Shown here: piece after piece, positions 22,227 through 28,482 of the stretch | Layout of the letters: every line of letters begins with the position of its first letter | Position numbering within the stretch: position 1 is the first letter of the stretch | Assembly (NCBI GenBank): GCA_017937735.1 | Contig: JAGBCZ010000020.1 | Span: forward strand, 1-28,482 | DNA: 28,482 bases | Direction of reading: 5' to 3' | DNA from: Alphaproteobacteria bacterium | GTDB lineage: Bacteria > Pseudomonadota > Alphaproteobacteria > Rs-D84 | Position numbers and translations under genes: made by a program | The notes under the pieces: model-generated | Databases searched by the model: none | Told to the model about the DNA's origin: nothing | The model's input: only the letters and a program-made list of their open reading frames with translations

Positions 22227-22700
22227 ATGGCAAAAATCTTTATTTCTGGCGGTTCGGGAAGTGGAAAAACGACATACGCAAAAAAACTTTCTAAAGAATT
22301 AAAAATTCCTCATTTTGATTTAGATGATATAAAATGGATAAACGAAAAAAATTGTTTTAATTGTGAACGACCGAAAGAAGAAAGGCTTGCTCTGCGTGAT
22401 AAAATTTTATCCGAAAATGATAATTGGGTTATTGAAGGGGTTTATACAAAAGACTGGATTATACCTATATTAGAACAATCAGATAGAATCATCATTTTAA
22501 AACCATCAACTCGGGTTCGCCAATACCGTATTTTTAAACGCTGGGTAAAAAAAATTTTGGGTATAGAACCTAAGACCCATAAAGAAAATTTAGTCACATT
22601 GTTTAAATTATTATGTTGGTCCAAAACATACGAACAATATTTGCCAGAATTATTAGAAAAAATAGAAAGAATTAATAAAAAAGCAGAATTTATAAGGTAA
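22227..22700 (+). CDS. Small P-loop NTPase, adenylate-kinase/FlaR-like
   Basis: A 157-residue nucleotide-binding protein. The Walker A motif GGSGSGKTTYAKKL starts at residue 8. HFDLDDIKW follows at the position where nucleoside-kinase-like proteins bind acceptor substrate, then WVIEGVYTKDW, a DRIIILKPSTRVRQYRIFKRW segment with Arg residues likely to contact phosphate, and a Lys-rich C-terminus. The pattern is that of small P-loop kinases annotated as topology modulation (FlaR-like) proteins, whose true substrate is unknown. The gene is AT- and Lys-rich relative to its neighbours. It is the second module of the tRNA-Gln island. Confidence 0.82.
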   Translation: MAKIFISGGSGSGKTTYAKKLSKELKIPHFDLDDIKWINEKNCFNCERPKEERLALRDKILSENDNWVIEGVYTKDWIIPILEQSDRIIILKPSTRVRQYRIFKRWVKKILGIEPKTHKENLVTLFKLLCWSKTYEQYLPELLEKIERINKKAEFIR

Positions 22701-22728
22701 ATTTTCGTTCCAACTCTTCAATCTTTCA

Positions 22729-22754
22729 CCCAATCTCCACCAATTCGGTTCGCG
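22729..22754 (+). repeat. 26-bp module tail, copy 2
   Basis: Second copy of 22035-22060 with two differences. It runs into two tandem hairpins, AATTCG/CGAATT (22743-22758) and TTGTGC-ATCAA-GCACAA, that end just before the repeated CCA. Confidence 0.8.
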
Positions 22755-22770
22755 AATTGTGCATCAAGCA

Positions 22771-22794
22771 CAACCAATATCCAAACGCACCCTT
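22771..22794 (+). repeat. tRNA 3'-end direct repeat, right boundary (attR-like)
   Basis: Matches 20952-20975 at 23 of 24 positions: the tRNA CCA end plus the first half of the tRNA terminator. Confidence 0.7.
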
Positions 22795-22808
22795 TTGGGT
22801 GTTTTTTT
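22788..22808 (+). terminator. Terminator after the island
   Basis: CACCC-TTTT-GGGTG followed by seven T. It is the counterpart of the tRNA-Gln terminator. Confidence 0.75.
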
Positions 22809-22831
22809 ACATGTTATTATTATGAAAAATC

Positions 22832-22840
22832 TGATAAAAT
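22832..22840 (+). promoter_or_regulatory. Extended -10 promoter of the 22868 gene
   Basis: TG-A-TAAAAT, with AAAAGG ahead of the ATG at 22868. Confidence 0.45.
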
Positions 22841-22867
22841 ATAACTGACATAACAAAAGGATATAAC

Positions 22868-23371
22868 ATGGCAGGGGTCTTTGTTTTTGGCGTACCAAAA
22901 GGTGAACAAATATCAAAATGCGATGAGAAAACCAGACAATTTCTGGAAACGTTTTATGTTCCAAACAGAACTGGAATACACAGAAAAATGTATCGCAGAC
23001 CCGGCAATGAAATGCACTATGTATTATTATTTTACCCAAATCCTGGGGCGAAATTTTTAGATGCCGATGGACGTTCTGGTTCTTACTTTGGCATTGATTT
23101 TGTTCTGTATGGCAAATATGCCGGCAACCCAACAAAAGTGTTCGATATGTTACAAGCAACATACGATGAATTTATAAAAAACAAGATTATCCAAGAATTT
23201 CCAAATGGAAACAAAAAATGGATGACCGCAAATCTGGATGCAAATAACGATGAAATCGCACGATATGTTGGCGATAAAATCAGTCATTTATTACAGACCA
23301 GACGTGAATTTAATTTATCGGGCGAAATATTCCCCATCCAAGGCACACAGGCACAACCCCAGCGACAATAA
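22868..23371 (+). CDS. Unknown cytosolic protein
   Basis: A 167-residue protein I do not recognise. It has no signal peptide or membrane segment. Notable stretches are MAGVFVFGVPKGEQ at the N-terminus, MHYVLLFYPNPGAKFLDADG, and a Gly/Tyr/Phe-rich strand region GSYFGIDFVLYGKYAG. A helical C-terminal half then ends in a Gln/Pro tail. The composition suggests a compact alpha/beta domain. AAAAGGAT precedes the ATG. It stands alone between the island terminator and a strong bidirectional hairpin, and its codon use matches the chromosome more than the island. Confidence 0.7.
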   Translation: MAGVFVFGVPKGEQISKCDEKTRQFLETFYVPNRTGIHRKMYRRPGNEMHYVLLFYPNPGAKFLDADGRSGSYFGIDFVLYGKYAGNPTKVFDMLQATYDEFIKNKIIQEFPNGNKKWMTANLDANNDEIARYVGDKISHLLQTRREFNLSGEIFPIQGTQAQPQRQ

Positions 23372-23399
23372 TAAAAACGCCAAATGGCGTTTTTATTAT
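23368..23399. terminator. Strong terminator after the 22868 gene
   Basis: A 14-bp stem centred on ACGCC-AAAT-GGCGT, with A/T flanks that continue the pairing. It has a T-run on both strands. Confidence 0.85.
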
Positions 23400-23421
23400 A
23401 ACAATATATTTGTTAATTTTA

Positions 23422-23449
23422 TTGAAACGAAGGTTTGTTATGTTACAAT
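23422..23449 (+). promoter_or_regulatory. Promoter of the 23469 gene
   Basis: TTGAAA (23422-23427), a 16-base spacer and TACAAT (23444-23449) with an extended TG. Confidence 0.55.
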
Positions 23450-23468
23450 TGCCCGAAAAAGGCAATTT

Positions 23469-24305
23469 ATGAACAAGCAAAATGCAATTATTTTTGCAGC
23501 ATGTGTTTTGGTGGCCGCGGCCGCATCTGTTGGTGTAAAAAATAATGAGAAAAAACAAAAAGAACAAATTAAACAAGAATTAAATAATATTCTTATTCCA
23601 AACGCAGAAAGAAAACTGGACAGTCTGATTATCACACGTAATTTATTGCGTGACAGTATTGTATATTTTCAGAATGAATTGCAAAATCAATCGCAATATA
23701 TGCAAATAAAAAAACAAATTCCAGAAATAAAATCTGTTTTGACATTACTGGAAAATATTACAAATCAGTGGCATCGCCAATACAGTCAAACATCCGACCG
23801 CATCGCCGCATATCCTGATTCTGCATTGGTCCCAACAGAACTGAAACAAAGGCAAACATACCTTAAAAGCAATATTGTAACAGAACCTGTGATGAATAAT
23901 AAAGATTTTGACTTTATCGCAGAATATTTGATAAACACATTGGATTCACATATATCATGTTTTGAAAAACACAACCCACAAGATGTTCAACAGGAATACA
24001 AAATTATAAATGGTTTTTATGAAACAATACATTGCGCAAAAGATTTTGTATTTGCGATTGATAAATCACAAAACATAATTAACAAACGTGACTTAAAACG
24101 CTTGGAACAACAAACAGACCTGTTATTAAAAGAATTTGCAAAAATCTTGTTCGCACAGAACGGCGAAATAACTGTTGATAAATTGTACCAGTTAAGGCAA
24201 AACAACGCAGATAATGAATGCGCGCTGAAAAAGCACATGAAGGAACTTGCCAAGTTAAAGACAAGTTATGCTGTTGATGAAATATACAGACAACGCAAAA
24301 AATAA
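23469..24305 (+). CDS. Membrane-anchored or secreted helical protein, unknown
   Basis: A 278-residue protein of unknown function. The start at 23469 (MNKQNAIIF) follows AAAAAGG, and the promoter at 23422-23449 excludes the longer in-frame starts. An N-terminal hydrophobic segment (about residues 6-23) is rich in Ala and Val without a clean cleavage site, so it could be a signal anchor or a signal peptide. The rest is highly helical, Lys/Glu/Gln-rich and probably coiled coil, with three Cys late in the chain (HISCFEKH, IHCAKDF, NECALKKH). No enzyme motif is visible. Confidence 0.7.
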   Translation: MNKQNAIIFAACVLVAAAASVGVKNNEKKQKEQIKQELNNILIPNAERKLDSLIITRNLLRDSIVYFQNELQNQSQYMQIKKQIPEIKSVLTLLENITNQWHRQYSQTSDRIAAYPDSALVPTELKQRQTYLKSNIVTEPVMNNKDFDFIAEYLINTLDSHISCFEKHNPQDVQQEYKIINGFYETIHCAKDFVFAIDKSQNIINKRDLKRLEQQTDLLLKEFAKILFAQNGEITVDKLYQLRQNNADNECALKKHMKELAKLKTSYAVDEIYRQRKK

Positions 24306-24333
24306 TTTTATCGTTTTTTCATAGACTGTTTTA

Positions 24334-24342
24334 TGGTATAAT
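24334..24342 (+). promoter_or_regulatory. Extended -10 promoter of the 24372-28357 operon
   Basis: TG-G-TATAAT about 30 bases ahead of the ATG, with GAGAG as ribosome binding site. No good -35 is visible, as expected for extended -10 promoters. Confidence 0.6.
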
Positions 24343-24371
24343 ATTCTCAAAAATAGTACGAGAGAATGAAT

Positions 24372-25313
24372 ATGAAAAACAAAATACCTGTTATTTTGTC
24401 TGTTTTGTGTGTATCTGGCACACTGCATGCAGATGTATTACCATTAAACGATGCGTTACGTGCGGCATATACCGCATGTGTTGGCATTGACGATGGTTTA
24501 AGTGAATTAAAGAAAATGGCTGGGATAAATACAGCAATCACATCTGTCGGTACGGCCACCGGTGTTGGCGCAACCGTTACAGGTATTGTAAAATCATCAA
24601 AAGATAAAGAAATCGAAACATTAGAAAAAATTCTAGAAGAACTTGAAAAAATGTACACCGAAACAGACCCAATGACAGATGCAGAATTTACTGTATTTAT
24701 GTCTGAATTTAATTCTGTTTATAACACTACACTGAATAACAAAGAATCTGTACAGGCCGAAATTGATAAACTGGAAAAACAATCCAAGAATTTAGGTAAT
24801 TGGCGTACAGGCCTGATGGCGGGCAGTACTGCAACCAATATCGCCGGTGCAATTATTGCATCAAAAAATACAGCAGATGGTGATGTTGCCACACAAATCG
24901 AACAGTGTAAGTTGGCTGTTAATAACCTGCGTCAATCAATGGCCCAGGCACGCATAAGTGGCGAAAACATATCCGAAGCAGAACAAATCGCAAGCGCATG
25001 CGGACAATATGAATTTGTTGATTTATCAAAGATTAACACCAAGGCCAAGGGTGCAATGATTTCATCTGCAATTGGCGCTGCGACTGGGGCAACAGGTACC
25101 ATTATGTCGGCCAGTGCAAATTCTGACAAGACACGCAATGACAATTCAGATGCCGGCAAACAAAAAGAAAAGAATTTAAATCTGACATCTAATATCTTGG
25201 CAGGCGCAACAACGGCCGCATCTGCCACAGCAACAATATTTAACGCAACACAAATTGCTGCAATTAAAAAAGTTGCAGAAGTGGCCGCAAACTGTACGGG
25301 GGTATTAAAATGA
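24372..25313 (+). CDS. Secreted Ala/Gly-rich protein, first gene of a two-gene operon
   Basis: A 313-residue protein of unknown function. The start at 24372 (MKNKIPVIL) has GAGAG at better spacing than the in-frame ATG at 24366. The signal peptide ends near TLHA/DVLP. Three small-residue hydrophobic stretches, TAITSVGTATGVGATVTGIV, TGLMAGSTATNIAGAIIA and GAMISSAIGAATGATGTIM, plus a fourth near the C-terminus, alternate with charged coiled-coil segments. Only a few Cys are present (TACVGID, IEQCKLA, ASACGQY, ANCTG). The Gly/Ala spacing resembles glycine zippers that insert into membranes. Its stop overlaps the next start (ATGA), so both proteins are probably made together. Confidence 0.75.
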   Translation: MKNKIPVILSVLCVSGTLHADVLPLNDALRAAYTACVGIDDGLSELKKMAGINTAITSVGTATGVGATVTGIVKSSKDKEIETLEKILEELEKMYTETDPMTDAEFTVFMSEFNSVYNTTLNNKESVQAEIDKLEKQSKNLGNWRTGLMAGSTATNIAGAIIASKNTADGDVATQIEQCKLAVNNLRQSMAQARISGENISEAEQIASACGQYEFVDLSKINTKAKGAMISSAIGAATGATGTIMSASANSDKTRNDNSDAGKQKEKNLNLTSNILAGATTAASATATIFNATQIAAIKKVAEVAANCTGVLK

Positions 25314-28300
25314 AGAAAATACTGATATTTCTTACATGTATATTTGTTGCAGTAAACGCGTATGGCGCAGCAACACATTTAAACCCCAGCCCTGCCGTAT
25401 TAAGTGCTGCGGCAACAAAATTTATTACAGACGGCACAAAACGCACCGCCGCAGTAAAATTATTTAAAGATAAATCAAAGGCAAATGGTAACGTTGGCGT
25501 AACACAACAAGATTTAGCCGCTGTTTGTGGTGCAGGTGGTCTGACGGGTGACAACTGCAATAATTTTATACGTTATATGTGGGATATGGGCAAGTTTTAT
25601 AATATCTGCAATACAAGTTCAGGCGCCCCAGCAGGTTCTTTATGCATAACCATCTTTGACGACACTGAAGTCCAGTATATATCTGCGCGCGGATTGATAC
25701 GCGAATATGCGAACAAGCATCTAAATGGAAATACATTGGAATGTTCACGCAAAACTGACGGAAGAGGAATGCAAGATTATATTGCATGTCGCAATCTTGG
25801 CACCGGTGCTGCGTACGAATTTGAATTTGACGACTTAACAGAATCTGCAGACAATGAAATAAAAAAAGAAATTACAGAAGCCCTGTGTACAATATATGGC
25901 TTTGAAACATTGGGTGCAAACAGAAATATGTGTAAAAATGCAGTTGGCGCAACAAATAACTGCCAAACATTAAATAATGCCGCACTGACATTTGGTGCAT
26001 CTGCACGTGTATCTATTAACGAACCAACGGCATGCGTTTTTGACTTTGACGTGATAACAAAGAAAAGCGATTTAAAAACAGCATGCGGTATTAACAATTT
26101 TGTATTTCAAACCGGGATTCAGGTACAATCTGATGCGGGCTTTATGGATATAATAAAAAATCACGTAGCACAAAAATGCGGAACAGTACCACAGAACGTT
26201 ACTTGCAGTGACAGCTTTGTAACATATACAGGCGAAGGAAAGAAAAGCCGCAAAGACGACATTATTTCATGTTCATACAACGGTCACAAAATAGACTTTG
26301 TGTTTGACGATGTAAACGAAGCAAGAAAATACATCGCAAAGGCAGGTAAACAAGGTATGATGTGTATCACATCAGACGGCGTATTTGATGGCAAGAATTG
26401 TTCGTTAATTGGCAAAGATTTATGCAACCAATTAGCCACTGCAAATAAAATCGATTGCCCGGATTGTAAAGATATTCGATGGGACGCAGAACACAGTATG
26501 TGTATATTACCAAACGCCAAGATAGCGACAAATGTCGACAAAGGGGTAAAAATTGGCACAGTCGCAGGGGCTGCGATTTTGGCCGTTGCAGCAACTGTAT
26601 TTTCTGGTGGTACGGCGGCGCCCGGCGCATGGGCAATTGTCGCAACAACCGCGGACATTTTATTAGTATCTGGCGCAATCGGACAAATAGCATCTGAATC
26701 TGTAATGACATTTGGAGTATTTGAACCATTTGTTAAAAAGGCAAACCAATGCTTTGATTCTGGTGACACGGCGTGTGTTGAAGACTTGTTAATAAATGAA
26801 TTAAATCGCATGCAAAGTTATTCTGCTGATTTATCAGAAACAGAAGCCAGGGCATTAGATGATATTTTTGCAAAACTGATACAAAAATTACCGGACGATT
26901 CCAGATTCTGGACAGATTTTTATGGCAATCCAGAATTCTTTGATTGTCGTGTACAAAACGGCATTGAAACATGTGTCGTCAAAGAAAGTGCACAGTTATG
27001 GCAAATAGTAAACAAGGCATCAAATGCGGCAATGATTGCAGGTGGTTTCTTGAAAATATTTGCAACCGTTGGCGGTTACCTGACCCAAACACGGAACGCT
27101 ATCAATGCACGTGTAGTCAACAACATGCATAACAAAACAGCAATGTTAAAGACCGTCAACCCAAATGGCAGTAATGGTACACTAATTTCCAACAAATTTG
27201 TTCAATCCTTGAATATCAGCGGTGTCAGTACTAATTCAGGACTGGTTCAACACTTAGGTTTAAAGGCAGGCGATGTAATCTGGTTCACAACGACTGGCCA
27301 AATTGTACGAGATGTATCAATGGCAAGAAATTTAGTTGGTTTAATACCTGTTACGGTTGGGGTTGGAAATCAACTATATCATAGCGGCGATGATCCTGAC
27401 TTTGCGATATCAAGAATTCTGGAAAACGGTGTTACACCAGAACCAGTTCCTGTTGATCCAGAACCGGCACCAGAACCTGTGCCACAGCCAAATCCACAAC
27501 CGGCCCCAGGACCGCAACCAAATCCAGGGCCACAACCGGAACCTGGTCCACAGCCACAACCTGTAAACCCAACGCCAACGCCGGCACCAGGACCTGCACC
27601 TGCGCCTGTTGATCCAATTGTAACCGTTATACCTGTTACACCGGTTGTAACACCTGTGGTTACACCAATTGATACGCCTGTGACGCCATATCAGGTTGAT
27701 AAAAAACCAAATACTGCACTGATTGCAACTGCCAGTGTGCTGGGCGCAGTTGGTGTTGGCGGTCTGATTGGTGGTCTGGTTGGCATGGACAAAGATGACG
27801 ATAACGCAAACGCAAATGCAAACAACAATGCCGTTATTCCTGTTGTTCCTGTGGTACCAACACCACAAGACAAACAAGAATCTGCTTCATCTATCAATGC
27901 TGTGGCGGCTGGGGTTATCGGATATGTTGGTAACGATGCGTTAACATTGGTACCAATGCCAACAGCACAAAATACGACATCACATATCGTAAATATTCAA
28001 AACAGCGCTGTGGTGGTCGTAAATTGGCGTGGACATTACCTGCCATATTATGTCAATGCGTCTGTTGCAAAATGGACACCTGTGCTGGGGATTGGCGAAA
28101 ATGGCGGTTGGTTTAACGCATATCCAACGGCGAAAATTGAACAAGTTGAAAACATTGCTGCGATTTTATCACAAAAACTGGCAGTAAACACTGTAACCCA
28201 GGCAATCAGTTCTTTGCCTGCACCACGCAGTGACGCATACCAGATAATAAACAAAGAATTTCCAAATGGTGTGATTCAGACCTATTCTGGTTCTTTTACA

Positions 28301-28357
28301 CCACAGCAACAACAACTGTATAACAATAACTATAACATTGTAAAAAATTTATTTTAA
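25310..28357 (+). CDS. Large secreted Cys-rich protein with Pro-rich linker and glycine zipper
   Basis: A 1015-residue protein of unknown function with a signal peptide (MKKILIFLTCIFVAVNAYG). Residues 20-410 are Cys-rich and contain two copies of a C-x(n)-D-x-I-x-C-x(n)-F-x-FDD pattern (about 145-200 and 298-360), with a partial copy between. Hydrophobic segments lie near 411-455 and 571-590. A LGLKAGDVIWFTTTGQIV stretch near 650 resembles a PDZ-type loop, weakly. Residues 706-790 form a Pro/Glu/Gln linker. A glycine zipper (GAVGVGGLIGGLVG) follows at about 810-825, and a 170-residue C-terminal domain completes the protein. The ATGA overlap couples it to the 24372 gene. A surface or envelope role is inferred. 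Confidence 0.78.
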   Translation: MKKILIFLTCIFVAVNAYGAATHLNPSPAVLSAAATKFITDGTKRTAAVKLFKDKSKANGNVGVTQQDLAAVCGAGGLTGDNCNNFIRYMWDMGKFYNICNTSSGAPAGSLCITIFDDTEVQYISARGLIREYANKHLNGNTLECSRKTDGRGMQDYIACRNLGTGAAYEFEFDDLTESADNEIKKEITEALCTIYGFETLGANRNMCKNAVGATNNCQTLNNAALTFGASARVSINEPTACVFDFDVITKKSDLKTACGINNFVFQTGIQVQSDAGFMDIIKNHVAQKCGTVPQNVTCSDSFVTYTGEGKKSRKDDIISCSYNGHKIDFVFDDVNEARKYIAKAGKQGMMCITSDGVFDGKNCSLIGKDLCNQLATANKIDCPDCKDIRWDAEHSMCILPNAKIATNVDKGVKIGTVAGAAILAVAATVFSGGTAAPGAWAIVATTADILLVSGAIGQIASESVMTFGVFEPFVKKANQCFDSGDTACVEDLLINELNRMQSYSADLSETEARALDDIFAKLIQKLPDDSRFWTDFYGNPEFFDCRVQNGIETCVVKESAQLWQIVNKASNAAMIAGGFLKIFATVGGYLTQTRNAINARVVNNMHNKTAMLKTVNPNGSNGTLISNKFVQSLNISGVSTNSGLVQHLGLKAGDVIWFTTTGQIVRDVSMARNLVGLIPVTVGVGNQLYHSGDDPDFAISRILENGVTPEPVPVDPEPAPEPVPQPNPQPAPGPQPNPGPQPEPGPQPQPVNPTPTPAPGPAPAPVDPIVTVIPVTPVVTPVVTPIDTPVTPYQVDKKPNTALIATASVLGAVGVGGLIGGLVGMDKDDDNANANANNNAVIPVVPVVPTPQDKQESASSINAVAAGVIGYVGNDALTLVPMPTAQNTTSHIVNIQNSAVVVVNWRGHYLPYYVNASVAKWTPVLGIGENGGWFNAYPTAKIEQVENIAAILSQKLAVNTVTQAISSLPAPRSDAYQIINKEFPNGVIQTYSGSFTPQQQQLYNNNYNIVKNLF

Positions 28358-28361
28358 ATAT

Positions 28362-28386
28362 AACGCCCCAAACGGGGCGTTTTTAT
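28362..28386 (+). terminator. Terminator of the 24372-28357 operon
   Basis: ACGCCCC-AAAC-GGGGCGT followed by TTTT. The minus-strand side is weaker but may also serve the gene entering from the right. Confidence 0.85.
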
Positions 28387-28388
28387 AA

Positions 28389-28482
28389 CTATTTATTATC
28401 TGAAAAATATAATTTAGAATACGCAGCCATAATATCGACCACCATACCACGATATCCAAATTTGTCCCAATGATGATCTGCG
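28389..28482 (-). CDS. C-terminus of an unknown protein (partial, cut by window edge)
   Basis: Thirty codons before a TAG stop are open on the minus strand, ending VVDIMAAYSKLYFSDNK and preceded by HHWDKFGYRGM. The composition is that of a real protein end, and the gene is convergent with the large secreted protein across a terminator. Too little is present for a family call. Confidence 0.5.
   Translation of the reverse strand, partial: ADHHWDKFGYRGMVVDIMAAYSKLYFSDNK

Larger units (their letters stand above)
20958..22794. mobile_element. tRNA-Gln-associated island with two gene modules, no integrase
   Basis: The segment lies between two 24-bp near-identical copies of the tRNA-Gln CCA end plus its terminator (20952-20975 and 22771-22794). 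An extra 15-bp tRNA-end copy lies inside. It holds an HD phosphohydrolase and a P-loop kinase in separate modules that share a 71-bp head and a 26-bp tail. Codon choice in the HD gene (more GCT and GAT, T-ending codons) differs from the neighbours, which prefer GCA. No recombinase is present, so it would need one in trans, or it could be a decayed or tandem insertion. The island interpretation is inference; the repeats are seen directly. Confidence 0.6.

Noticed and set aside
26284..26811. Minus-strand open frame of 175 codons
   Set aside because: It is fully antisense to the signal-peptide protein at 25310-28357, which has the promoter, coupling and terminator.
27430..27690. Repetitive DNA that could be mistaken for a tandem repeat or CRISPR array
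   Set aside because: The repeat period follows Pro/Glu/Gln codons in frame, with no constant repeat and unique spacer pattern. No CRISPR array is visible in the window.
27410..27877. Minus-strand frames rich in Trp/Arg or Val/Leu
   Set aside because: They are antisense to the Pro-rich linker of the large secreted protein, and their repetitive composition mirrors the CCA/CCT codons.

Overview
The window looks like a contiguous chromosomal segment of a low-GC, probably host-associated alphaproteobacterium. Evidence for that placement is a GapR-type (DUF2312/UPF0335) nucleoid protein, a pyruvate kinase with the DLQGPK motif common in that class, and the compact lengths of Fmt, RmuC and CTP synthase. 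Many secreted, cysteine-rich proteins of unknown function suggest a gut or other uncultured lineage. That lineage guess is inference; there is no rRNA here to test it.

Layout. 1-429: non-coding, with a cluster of short inverted repeats at the left edge. 430-2237: two tandem, paralogous outer-membrane beta-barrel proteins on the minus strand. 2344-3552: a secreted Cys-rich protein, probably from a leaderless mRNA. 3573-4594: two small secreted Cys-rich proteins (minus strand) behind a long leader that can form mutually exclusive hairpins, resembling an attenuator. 4843-8462: housekeeping genes pyk, gapR, an RNHCP zinc protein and pyrG. 8541-14581: comEC, then a minus-strand translation/RNA operon def-fmt-(49-residue Cys-rich ORF)-truA, then rmuC and an unknown charged protein. 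14651-20069: a marR-tolC-adaptor-RND efflux operon. Its pump lacks the canonical Asp-Asp/Lys proton relay and its adaptor lacks the hairpin and most of the lipoyl domain. 20170-20835: an HD phosphohydrolase divergent from marR. 20884-20957: tRNA-Gln(TTG).

20958-22795 is a small island at the 3' end of tRNA-Gln, bounded by 24-bp direct repeats (23 of 24 identical). It holds two gene modules, a second HD phosphohydrolase and a small P-loop kinase. Each module is headed by the same 71-bp sequence (terminator plus the left arm of a long hairpin whose inner helix differs in sequence but keeps pairing) and ends in a related 26-bp tail. No integrase is present. This cassette-like architecture is the strongest candidate for something undescribed.

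22868-28357: four unrecognised genes. The last two overlap by ATGA and encode a 313-residue Ala/Gly-rich secreted protein and a 1015-residue Cys-rich secreted protein with an internal duplication, a Pro-rich linker and a glycine-zipper segment. The window ends in the C-terminus of a minus-strand gene.

Regulation: an extended -10 promoter (TGN-TATAAT-like) recurs throughout. Two divergent gene pairs (pyk/gapR and pyrG/comEC) appear to share palindromic promoter DNA. Most convergent genes end in GC-rich hairpins that work in both directions.
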